Of a DNA stretch of 64,000 nucleotides, positions 22,106-30,240 are shown piece after piece. Source of the DNA: Planctomycetaceae bacterium (GTDB lineage: Bacteria; Planctomycetota; Planctomycetia; Planctomycetales; Planctomycetaceae); contig JAJDEJ010000212.1 in assembly GCA_029259815.1 (NCBI GenBank), forward strand, positions 1 through 64,000, written 5' to 3'. Positions within the stretch are counted from its first letter, which is position 1, and every line of letters starts with the position of its first letter. Below the pieces are notes generated by a model. That model made no database searches. It saw nothing but the letters and a program-made list of their open reading frames with translations, and was not told the DNA's origin. The position numbers were made by a program, and so were the translations under genes.

Positions 22106-23791
22106 TCAGTGAATATAGCGAACACGCGTGAAATCGGGAATGCGGATGTGATGCACGCGACTGCCGATTTGCACACGCTCCTGTTGTGAAGGCAGATGGA
22201 CAAGAAACGGCTTTCCGATCAGCAGATTCTGTGGAATCGTCGGCGACTCCCACGAACGACTGTCGACCGAAACCGGGCTGTTATCACCGAGGACCATCAG
22301 TTCGTCAGCACCCACATCGATCGGGTGCTGACTGTCACCGGCGTCCTTGGGGGTGTAGTAAATGTCTCGATAGAGTTGCAATTGGTCGACGACCAACTCG
22401 GCCCCCACGGCACCCAGCAGAACGGGCTCGCGCGGCTGCATTCGTGGAGTATCTTTGGCAGTGTAGAGCAACGGTGCGAACAATTCCTCTTTGTCGATGG
22501 CGACCAGAACCTGCCGATCAAAGATGGACATCTCGACGAGTCCCTTTCCGTTGATCAGTGACGTCGGCAAAGGAGCCGTGTGCAGTGGCTCGTCTGCGTT
22601 GTCGACCATCAGGCGAGCCTCGTGATTCGCAAGATCAAAGACGACCTCGAACCAGTGCCAACCGTCCGTCATACGGATGCGAAACTCGCCGTCACCCCCG
22701 AGATGTCGGACGTTCGCGGACAGCATCAGATCGTGAACAGGATAGGGAGCCTTCGCTGATCGTGGATGATTGTAGCCATAGACGTCTGTGATGAGGCTGT
22801 AATGTGACGAGTCGCCTAACCGAGTCACGGCTTCTTGAAAGATCACGTTGTCAGAGGCTTCGTGCAACTTGTCGACAACGGACATGGGCAGGACGCCCGT
22901 ACACGAGAGTCGCCGTTCTTCTGTTTCATAGGACAAAGACGGATCGAATGAATTTGGCGGGTGGTCTGGCAAGGGCCACTCCGGCAGCTCGACTGATGAT
23001 TTGTGATGCCCACCTCGGCGGATCCAGTGACGATAAGCAAGCCAGTGGGCACCGTCTGTTTCGAGCGATCCGCCTCTTTCTGGATCATGCTGGAAGGCGT
23101 TCCCATCGGCCTGCCAATGGGAGGGTGACTGTGTTGTTTCCCAACGGGGATGCCAGTCGTCTTCAAGGGGTTCGTAGTCGTTGTCATAGACACCGATTCG
23201 CATGCTGCGCTGGACCGTCATCGACTTTCGCTGTAGCACGCCATCGACGACGACATCTCCGTCAACCAGTTGCACCTGCTCCCCCGGCAAGCCAGCGACT
23301 CGTTTGACATATGCCTGAGACGGTTCCGATGGATGTCTGAAGACAACAACTTCCCAACGTCGTGGCGAGCGAAGCTGGTAGAAATGTTTGTGAACGAGCA
23401 ATTGATCCCCTTCGTTGCGGGGAACAGCTTGGACATTGATGCCCGTCAGACCGCAGTTCGGGCAAACCGTATCGGCGGACGCACGAACACCGAAGTCTGG
23501 CGATTTTCCCTGAGCCAGGATTGTGTCATCGACGTCGTAACGCGTCCCCCGAGAGAATGTGTAGGCACAATCGGGACAGACGATCTGCCGGTGGAATCCC
23601 AACAGGCAGGGAGCCATTGACCCCGTCGAGATCATGTAGCCTTCGGTGATGAACCCGCGAAACCCGATGACTGCCAGTGCGAGAATCACCACCGCTTCGC
23701 CAAGCTGCCTAAGGGTGCCAGGTTCTCTTGCGCGGACATTGTCTCGCGGAGAGGTTGTGGGCCTCGAACTTTGAGTTGAATCAGCAGTCAT
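22106..23791 (-). CDS. lepB: signal peptidase I with zinc-ribbon and lectin-like insertions (second copy)
   Basis: A 561-residue paralogue of the neighbouring signal peptidase with the same plan: membrane segment at about 33-48, nucleophile S58 in STGSMAPCL, ribbon cysteines C72, C75, C110 and C113, general base K163 in AYVKRVAGLPGE, a long insertion, and box E MVLGDNSPVSVDSR. The inserts have diverged strongly from the other copy, so the duplication is old and the two may serve different substrates. ATG 23791 is preferred to the TTG at 23824. The 204-base gap to the other copy holds nothing I can identify. Confidence 0.9.
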   Translation of the reverse strand: MTADSTQSSRPTTSPRDNVRAREPGTLRQLGEAVVILALAVIGFRGFITEGYMISTGSMAPCLLGFHRQIVCPDCAYTFSRGTRYDVDDTILAQGKSPDFGVRASADTVCPNCGLTGINVQAVPRNEGDQLLVHKHFYQLRSPRRWEVVVFRHPSEPSQAYVKRVAGLPGEQVQLVDGDVVVDGVLQRKSMTVQRSMRIGVYDNDYEPLEDDWHPRWETTQSPSHWQADGNAFQHDPERGGSLETDGAHWLAYRHWIRRGGHHKSSVELPEWPLPDHPPNSFDPSLSYETEERRLSCTGVLPMSVVDKLHEASDNVIFQEAVTRLGDSSHYSLITDVYGYNHPRSAKAPYPVHDLMLSANVRHLGGDGEFRIRMTDGWHWFEVVFDLANHEARLMVDNADEPLHTAPLPTSLINGKGLVEMSIFDRQVLVAIDKEELFAPLLYTAKDTPRMQPREPVLLGAVGAELVVDQLQLYRDIYYTPKDAGDSQHPIDVGADELMVLGDNSPVSVDSRSWESPTIPQNLLIGKPFLVHLPSQQERVQIGSRVHHIRIPDFTRVRYIH

Positions 23792-24084
23792 AGGCTGCGC
23801 AGCGGCGAATCCCGATAATTCCAATTGTGTGGATTATACCGCTCCTACCGCTTGAGAGGAAACCCCGCCACTCATCAATGCCCAAAACGGTTTGGATGTC
23901 ATCGAGGTGATGTTAGTGATTGTCAACCAATGATTTGTGGAAGATGGCGCTCAATAATTCGGTCCGGCGACTCAGGAGATTTGCAGAGAGCCTCGACGTC
24001 AACGCGACGGGTGGATGAACTGTTTGGACCGCAGTATGCTGCGGAGTGAGACGTGGTCGACAAGAACGATCAGAGGAAAGCGCG

Positions 24085-25473
24085 ATGGCGGACACCTACA
24101 ATTTGAGCCAGAAGACTCAAGCTTCCGACCCCCAGATGATCGCGGGAAAGCTGGCTAAGGCCGATCGTCTCGTGTCTTTGGATGTCTATCGCGGGTTCAT
24201 CATGACGATGCTCGCGGCGAGTGGGTTTGGCATCTATCGTTTTGCCTCGCTGCCGCAGGATGCCCCGGTCTGGCAGACGTGGGATTATTCGTTTTGGGAA
24301 CCGCTGGCGTTCCACTTTGAACACCCGGAGTGGGAGAGCAAATTCGGATTGATGGGAGTCTCGTTCTGGGACCTCATTCAACCTGCATTCATGTTTATGG
24401 TCGGTGTGGCCATGCCGTTCTCGTATGCGAGGCGGAAGACACTCGGTGCGAGTGGGCTGCGACGATTGGGGCACGCTGTTGGTCGGGCGACTGTCCTGGT
24501 CCTGCTGGGCGTGTTTCTGTATTCCCTTGGGCAGGATCGGACCAACTGGATCTTCCCCAATGTGCTGGCACAGATTGGGCTGGGGTACGTATTTGCGTAC
24601 CTGTTGCTGGGACGCAAACAATGGGTCCAGTGGTCTGCCCTCGCTGGCATTCTCATTGGGTACTGGTTCGTCTTCTGGCAGTACTCACCTCCTCCGGACT
24701 ATGATTTCGCAGCCGTCAATGCGAGCGTCGAGGAGGGTGAGGTTTACGAGGGTGCGTTTGCTCCCTGGTCGAAGAACGGCAACGCTGCTAGTGCGTTCGA
24801 CGTGTGGTTCCTGAACCTCCTGCGGAATCCCAGTGAACAGAGACTGGAATCGACCGGAGCGACAGCCGACGCGGAGTCGTGGGCACCGGACTTTCTGCGA
24901 AAGTGGTTGTTTGACAACTCGAAGATCTTTCGATTCAACGGCGGCGGTTACCAGACTCTGAACTTCATCCCATCGATCGCGACCACGTTGCTGGGAATTC
25001 TCTGTGGTCAGTTGCTGATCCGGCATCGGACGCCGTGGAAGACAGTTGGCATCCTCGTGGGCATGGGGGCAGGGTGCATGCTCGTCGGTCTGCTGGCGGG
25101 AGAGTACGCGTGTCCGATCGTCAAGCGAATCTGGACGCCGTCCTGGGTGCTGTTCAGCGGGGCCTATGTCATTTGGATGTTGGCCGCGTTTTACGTGGTG
25201 TTCGACATCCTGCCGCTGAAGAAGCTGGCGTTTCCTCTCGCGATTGTGGGGATGAACTCGCTCGCCATGTATCTGATGGGGCAACTGATCGCCGGTTGGG
25301 TAGAAGACAATGTCGTGTCGATTCACCTGACCGGATTCCTGCAGACCCTGTTTGGCGAAAACGCATTAGACGACGACATGTACGGGCGACTGCTCATGCC
25401 GACTGCGCGATTCGCGGTGTTTTGGCTCATCGCCTGGTGGATGTATCGGCAGCGTTACTTCATTCGCATCTGA
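24085..25473 (+). CDS. DUF5009/HGSNAT-like multi-pass membrane acyltransferase
   Basis: A 462-residue protein with about ten hydrophobic segments. It matches the family of heparan-alpha-glucosaminide N-acetyltransferase and bacterial DUF5009/DUF1624 proteins. The N-terminal RLVSLDVYRGFIM block is diagnostic, and a His/Trp-rich external loop (FHFEHPEWES) carries the conserved histidine region, followed by SFWDLIQPAFMFMVG. Family members transfer acetyl groups across the membrane to sugars, and the acceptor here is unknown. The ATG at 24085 has GAGGAAAG upstream. It is convergent with the DUF6268 gene, with a strong hairpin between them. Confidence 0.85.
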   Translation: MADTYNLSQKTQASDPQMIAGKLAKADRLVSLDVYRGFIMTMLAASGFGIYRFASLPQDAPVWQTWDYSFWEPLAFHFEHPEWESKFGLMGVSFWDLIQPAFMFMVGVAMPFSYARRKTLGASGLRRLGHAVGRATVLVLLGVFLYSLGQDRTNWIFPNVLAQIGLGYVFAYLLLGRKQWVQWSALAGILIGYWFVFWQYSPPPDYDFAAVNASVEEGEVYEGAFAPWSKNGNAASAFDVWFLNLLRNPSEQRLESTGATADAESWAPDFLRKWLFDNSKIFRFNGGGYQTLNFIPSIATTLLGILCGQLLIRHRTPWKTVGILVGMGAGCMLVGLLAGEYACPIVKRIWTPSWVLFSGAYVIWMLAAFYVVFDILPLKKLAFPLAIVGMNSLAMYLMGQLIAGWVEDNVVSIHLTGFLQTLFGENALDDDMYGRLLMPTARFAVFWLIAWWMYRQRYFIRI

Positions 25474-25487
25474 GCGGCACAATCGTT

Positions 25488-25518
25488 CCTCGTTCCCAAA
25501 CGGGGTTTGGGAACGAGG
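25488..25518. terminator. perfect 14-bp hairpin between convergent genes
   Basis: CCTCGTTCCCAAAC (25488-25501) pairs without mismatch with GTTTGGGAACGAGG (25505-25518) around a GGG loop. It lies in the 55-base gap between two convergent genes and should act as a bidirectional terminator, although no T-tract follows on either side. Confidence 0.75.
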
Positions 25519-25528
25519 GGACACAGCG

Positions 25529-26764
25529 TCAGTAGTTGAGTGCGGCTCGGATCATCGTCGTGTCGCGAGGCTGATAGTTGCCGATGTTGGAGTCGTACTC
25601 GAGTTCGCGTCCGAAGACGTATCCGCCTTCGACTCGCCAACTGGACTTGTCGGCGAATTTGAATTCGATGCCTGTGATCAGCCGGAAGTCTCGATAGGTG
25701 GCAATGTCGTCCGTGCCGTTCGTGCGTTCGATGGCCCAACTGCCCCCGCCGAATTCGCCAGCGACATACACCCAACGCTCATGACTGCCGTCTTTACGAA
25801 AGCGATGGGCGAGGCGTGGACGAGGGACAAGAAGTTCCAAGCGATCATCGGGCGTTGGTGTCCAAACGACGCCTGCGACAGGGATGACCGAAACGTCCTG
25901 TCGATCGAGGTAGGCGGCACCGATGGCCAGTTGCAGTTCGGGCGACCAGCGGTAGTAGCCGACGCCCCGACCCACGATGCGGACTGCATCGCTTCCCGTG
26001 TTCTGAAAATCGGTGAATAGACCGGGGGCAATGGCGAACTCGCCCAGCCAGCGATCTCCGAAGGGCCAATACATTCGCATCTCGACGGAGACGTCGTAGA
26101 GTTGGGAGGGAAGATCCGTGCTGCGTGGTCCGTTCAGGTTGTGCCAGCCAAGTGTTGGTCGGACAGAAAACGCAGGAAAGCGTGGCGTCTCAAGTGCGAC
26201 ACGGGCAGTCAGTGTCGTGAATCCGAGCGTGTTGCCCGTCCCGACGACATGGGTCGCATCCGCGCCTGCGCTGCCGATCCTGACCCATCCAGACTCAGGC
26301 GTATGGTCCAACGGCTCAGGTGAAGCCAGGACAGGTGGAATCCAACGCGGCTCACGACTCGCTCCTGTCGAACCAACGTCATCTGTCGCGGGACTCTCAT
26401 TATCAAGCGGATACTGAGTTTGCTGAATCTCGCCCTGCTCCATCTGGATGGTATGCCCAAAGAGTTGAGAATAGTCAGGAGTCGTCGGCGGTGTCTTCGC
26501 AGTAGGGCTCGTCGAGAATTGAAGTCCCTGGTCCAAATGGGAGCGTGGGTACGGTTCGAGATACTGATAAGCTCCGAACTGTGAGGGCGGTCGCTGGTCA
26601 GGCGGCGATGCGTCAAACGGACCGCTGACAGGCGTCGTTGCATCGCTGATGAGCGGCGAATACGACTCAGCGGATGAGCTGGGTACGAATCCCGTCACCG
26701 CGAGCCCTGCCAGGAGGAGGACACGTGTGCTGGTCGCGACACAGAATCGGGATGTTCTGGTCAT
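25529..26764 (-). CDS. DUF6268-type outer-membrane beta-barrel protein
   Basis: A 411-residue exported protein. The ATG at 26764 has CCGGA at a good distance and gives a signal peptide that ends near an SSSAES site; an in-frame ATG at 26770 is too close to that ribosome site. Residues about 30-150 are Pro/Ser/Thr-rich and probably disordered. Residues about 160-411 alternate polar and aromatic beta-strands and end in an aromatic residue (RAALNY), as outer-membrane barrels do. The strand pattern fits the planctomycete DUF6268 barrel family. No transport role is known. Confidence 0.78.
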   Translation of the reverse strand: MTRTSRFCVATSTRVLLLAGLAVTGFVPSSSAESYSPLISDATTPVSGPFDASPPDQRPPSQFGAYQYLEPYPRSHLDQGLQFSTSPTAKTPPTTPDYSQLFGHTIQMEQGEIQQTQYPLDNESPATDDVGSTGASREPRWIPPVLASPEPLDHTPESGWVRIGSAGADATHVVGTGNTLGFTTLTARVALETPRFPAFSVRPTLGWHNLNGPRSTDLPSQLYDVSVEMRMYWPFGDRWLGEFAIAPGLFTDFQNTGSDAVRIVGRGVGYYRWSPELQLAIGAAYLDRQDVSVIPVAGVVWTPTPDDRLELLVPRPRLAHRFRKDGSHERWVYVAGEFGGGSWAIERTNGTDDIATYRDFRLITGIEFKFADKSSWRVEGGYVFGRELEYDSNIGNYQPRDTTMIRAALNY

Positions 26765-27278
26765 GACCATTGTCCGGAGATGAGCGCAATGACGTTGAGA
26801 TTCGAGAACGAACTCGGCGGAATAGCAGCACCTTCTGCACACCGTCAAGCTGCTCCGTGCCCAAGTGACCTGTTCAGAGAATGTGGGCAACCTGGTGTGT
26901 CAGGTTTCGGCGGATGATGCTGAAATGCCCGGAAAACATTGCGTCGATCGCAATGTTGCCCCAGCTCCTGAATGCGGTCTGACGTGTCTAACCCGGCCTG
27001 CGTTCCAGCAAAATCCTCGCAAATAGGTTGGAGGGAGCGTTGCATCCTTGCAGGAAATTGACCGAGCGACCATCGTGACCTATGTTGAAATGTCGCGTCA
27101 ATTCGGCACGACTGACACAACGAGTGGCCCAGTTATTTGGGTGAAGTCTTCACCTGTTTGAACCGAGACGGGGCAGTCAACCGTACTGCGACAGATTGAG
27201 TTGACAGGGCGTCACCGCGACGCGTGCAACCAATCGTCCACGCCGACGGCCCACTGAGTGACCTTGAGGGGGGGAACG
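26765..27278. other. divergent intergenic region, 514 bases
   Basis: It lies between the minus-strand barrel gene and the plus-strand S41 peptidase gene and should contain both promoters. It holds one clear inverted repeat at 26935-26957. I found no convincing open frame, RNA or insertion element. The last part carries a G-rich ribosome site (GAGGGGGGG) before ATG 27279. Confidence 0.55.
26935..26957. promoter_or_regulatory. 9-bp inverted repeat, candidate operator
   Basis: AACATTGCG (26935-26943) and CGCAATGTT (26949-26957) form a perfect inverted repeat around TCGAT. The short spacer and location between divergent genes fit a dimeric repressor or activator site. A terminator is unlikely because both flanking genes point away. 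Confidence 0.4.
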
Positions 27279-28916
27279 ATGGAATTCGCTGGTCGACTGC
27301 GTCGAAAGACGTTTCTGGTGGCTTTGGTGGGATGCTTCACCTGCGTTTACGCAGCGGTTTCCGCTGAGCCTCAATCCTCGTCTGATCCGGTGATTCGGGA
27401 TGCGATCGAGACAGGCGTCCGACTGGAGCAGACCCGTCAATGGCGCGACGCGATTGACCACTATAAGCAGGCGGTCAAGGACTGGCCCGAGAGTGATCAT
27501 CTGCAATACGGTCTGCGTCGGTCCAAGTATCACTTTGGAATCGATCGCCGTTACTCGGATCTGTCATTCAAAGACGAACTGCTTTCCCTGTCGACTGCCG
27601 AGGCATTCGCACTGTTCGACAGTGTGATCGACCAGGTGCGGGACCATTATGTCGACCCCATCACGACAACATGGTATGTCGCCCATGGCACGGAGAGTCT
27701 CTGGCTCAGTTTGGCGAATGAGCGATTCATCGAGCGGAACGCATTCGGGGCCGACGAGCAGAACATTCAGCTGATGCGGGACGAGTTGCGTGACAGTTAC
27801 TGGAACAAGCGACTACGGTCACGGACAGACGCACACGCCATGATCCGCGAAGTGGCCAACCGGGCACAGCAACTGCTGGGACTCAACTCAACGACGGTGA
27901 TTCTTGAATACGCATTTGGGGGCTGCAACGGTCTCGACGACTACAGCAACTTCCTGACCCCCGGACGCTACCGCGATCTGAACAACAATATCGACGGCGA
28001 GTTCGTTGGAATCGGGATCGTCATGGAGGCCGATGCCGGTCGTGGAATGTCACTCGTTGACGTGTTGCCGAAGAGCCCGGCATTCGAGAATGGTCTTCGT
28101 GCAGGCGAGCACATCGTCGCCGTTGACGGAAACGACTGTCGTGACATGACGACAGACGAAGCAGCCGGACTGTTGACGGGCGTTTCCGGATCCTTCGTGA
28201 AGCTGGACATTCAGGCTGCGAGAACGCCTGCGGTCCGCAGCGTGGTTTGCATCCGACGCGCTGTGAAAGTGGACAGCATTCCGATTGCTGAGATTATCGA
28301 TGATGAAAATGGCATCGGGTACATCCGCATGACCGGCTTCCAGAAGAGCTCGCCTGACGAGATGGACGCTGCGATGGATCGGCTCTCACAACAGGGGATG
28401 AAGGCACTCATCTGGGATCTGCGGGGAAATCCGGGCGGATTGCTCTCGGCTGCCGTGCATGTCTGTGATCGGTTCATCTCTGAAGGGCGCATCGTGTCGA
28501 CCCGTGGTCGCAATGCGGACCAGAACCTGAGTTACTCGGCCAATCGGATTGGTACGTGGGATATCCCTGTGACGCTGATCATCGATGATCACAGTGCGAG
28601 TGCCAGCGAGATTGTCGCCGGAGCCATTCGTGACCATCATCGCGGCACAATTGTGGGACGGCAATCATTCGGGAAATGGTCGGTCCAGACGATCTATCCG
28701 GGGACTTGGGCCACTGGCCTGCGGCTCACGACGGCCAAGTTCTACTCCCCGAACGGAGACAACTGGAGTAAGATCGGCATTAAACCGGATATTGACGTGG
28801 CCCTGTCGGATGACGCTCCCGAACGGCGGGGGTCGACGGACCTTGATGTCGTTGGTGATCCGGACATTCAAGCTGCCCTGGGGGCGCTGCGAGCCCCGCA
28901 GTACTCTCGTCGATAA
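27279..28916 (+). CDS. S41 C-terminal processing peptidase with PDZ domain
   Basis: A 545-residue exported protease (signal peptide to about residue 29). Residues about 35-75 resemble a TPR-like helix pair. A PDZ domain at about 225-310 contains NIDGEFVGIGIVME and AGEHIVAVDG. The S41 catalytic domain follows, with the SASASE serine motif near residue 439 and the lysine in SFGKWSVQT. Ctp-type proteases trim or degrade envelope proteins from exposed C termini. ATG 27279 is favoured over the GTG at 27258 by the G-rich ribosome site. The next gene starts 15 bases downstream. Confidence 0.88.
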   Translation: MEFAGRLRRKTFLVALVGCFTCVYAAVSAEPQSSSDPVIRDAIETGVRLEQTRQWRDAIDHYKQAVKDWPESDHLQYGLRRSKYHFGIDRRYSDLSFKDELLSLSTAEAFALFDSVIDQVRDHYVDPITTTWYVAHGTESLWLSLANERFIERNAFGADEQNIQLMRDELRDSYWNKRLRSRTDAHAMIREVANRAQQLLGLNSTTVILEYAFGGCNGLDDYSNFLTPGRYRDLNNNIDGEFVGIGIVMEADAGRGMSLVDVLPKSPAFENGLRAGEHIVAVDGNDCRDMTTDEAAGLLTGVSGSFVKLDIQAARTPAVRSVVCIRRAVKVDSIPIAEIIDDENGIGYIRMTGFQKSSPDEMDAAMDRLSQQGMKALIWDLRGNPGGLLSAAVHVCDRFISEGRIVSTRGRNADQNLSYSANRIGTWDIPVTLIIDDHSASASEIVAGAIRDHHRGTIVGRQSFGKWSVQTIYPGTWATGLRLTTAKFYSPNGDNWSKIGIKPDIDVALSDDAPERRGSTDLDVVGDPDIQAALGALRAPQYSRR

Positions 28917-28931
28917 GACGATTTCTCGCCC

Positions 28932-29846
28932 ATGAATGATCACCGATCCCATCCCCCTCCCAAGCCGGACTGGGTTCGCAAGGGGCGAGGGATCGGACCG
29001 AGTGTCCGCTGGACATTCGGGGCAGACGCTCCGCTGACCGGCTTACGATTGGCACGTGAAACGGGTGAGGTTCTGGTCTCCGACGAAACGGGGGGGCTGT
29101 ATCGGATCGACAGACGGGGCGACTACTCGGCGGTCAATCGGCTGCGCGAGCCCATCCGAGAGATCGCCTGGAGTGATGACGGACAGACTTCGATCGCGCT
29201 GGTCGGAGACTCGGAAATTCATCTCTTCGATCGAAATCTGAAAGAGCAGTGGAAGCTCGAACTGCCCGTCGAGTGTCTGCAAATCGCCATTGATCCCTAC
29301 GGACAGTATCTCGCCGTGAGTCTGGCCGACTCGGGGAATCTCATCTTCGACGCGAAGAAGCGTCGGGTCGCGGGCTTCGAGACGATTCGTCCTCTGAAGC
29401 ATCTTTGTTTTCTGACGTCGGAGTCCATCTTGATCGGGGCGGCAGAGCATGGATTGATCTGCTGTCATGCTCTGGACGGCGAACAGATCTGGCAGGAAAA
29501 ACTCTGGTCAAATGTTGGCGAGATGGCAACGACGGGTGATGGTGACCTCATCTACATTGCCGGGTTCACCCATGGCGTACAGACTTATGACGGTGAGGGA
29601 GATCCAATCGGCTCCTACATTGTTGAAGGAACGGTGAACCGTTTAGCGTCAAGCTATGACCCCAATCGACTGTTGGCCTCGACTGTCGAACGCCACCTGT
29701 ACTGGCTCGATGCGGACGGCGAATTGCTATGGTCAACGACAACCCCGGATGATGTGAGGCGACTGACGTGTGACCCATTTGGAGAATGGGCAGTCTGCGG
29801 CTTCGCTGATGGACATCTGATTTGCCTGGATTGGAGTCGAGGCTAG
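28932..29846 (+). CDS. cytoplasmic WD40/PQQ-like beta-propeller protein
   Basis: A 304-residue protein without signal peptide or membrane segment. It consists of about six degenerate 40-residue blades with repeats of the form DGxLxW or DPxGxxLAVSLADG, seen at about residues 45-65, 90-110, 125-145, 170-190, 205-225 and 280-300. Such propellers act as protein-interaction scaffolds. Its position 15 bases after the S41 gene suggests cotranscription. The TAG stop codon (29844-29846) lies within the left terminus of the palindromic repeat at 29843-29988, so the insertion may define the present C terminus. Confidence 0.7.
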   Translation: MNDHRSHPPPKPDWVRKGRGIGPSVRWTFGADAPLTGLRLARETGEVLVSDETGGLYRIDRRGDYSAVNRLREPIREIAWSDDGQTSIALVGDSEIHLFDRNLKEQWKLELPVECLQIAIDPYGQYLAVSLADSGNLIFDAKKRRVAGFETIRPLKHLCFLTSESILIGAAEHGLICCHALDGEQIWQEKLWSNVGEMATTGDGDLIYIAGFTHGVQTYDGEGDPIGSYIVEGTVNRLASSYDPNRLLASTVERHLYWLDADGELLWSTTTPDDVRRLTCDPFGEWAVCGFADGHLICLDWSRG

Positions 29847-29988
29847 GGGAGCGTCACAGCTATGAATTCGGGTTGGGTGGCAGGGTCAGACCAACGGGAT
29901 GGCCCTGACATTCCGCGTCCTCACACCGGGGCCATCCGCTGCGCTCCTGACCCCGCCACCCGAAAATCAAGCTGTGACGGACCACTAG
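29843..29988. repeat. full-length copy of a dispersed palindromic repeat (MITE-like)
   Basis: A 146-base element bounded by CTAGGGGAGCGTCAC and GTGACGGACCACTAG. Long internal arms (29875-29907 and about 29928-29961) can pair around a 20-base loop. The left arm at 29875-29907 is the exact reverse complement of 44624-44656 in the other full copy. It carries no coding region, and its left end supplies the stop codon of the upstream gene. Confidence 0.85.
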
Positions 29989-30240
29989 GGAATCCTCACA
30001 TCGAAACGGCGTCACTGAATTCGTCGTGGAAATCTTGGATTTCAATGAATACAAGGCTACAATTATCCTTCTTGCAATCAGTCAATGACTGTCAATGAGG
30101 ATGATTTGCTGCGAGTTGGAATGAGGTTGCATCTCTCATGATTGTGTGGGTTTCCCAGACACAAACGTCGTCATTCCGAAACCTTGACGTTGCATCAACT
30201 GGAAGCTGATGTTGACGTTGATAGAGGGCCCAATCCATCG
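29847..30240. other. intergenic region before the kinase gene
   Basis: 394 bases, of which the first 142 belong to the palindromic repeat. The remaining 250 bases are AT-richer and probably hold the kinase promoter, but no consensus elements stand out. The frame upstream of 30241 stays open to 30142 but lacks recognisable protein sequence. Confidence 0.5.

Noticed and set aside
29843-29988. Insertion sequence
   Set aside because: Terminal inverted repeats exist but there is no transposase frame and the element is only 146 bases; called a MITE-like repeat instead.
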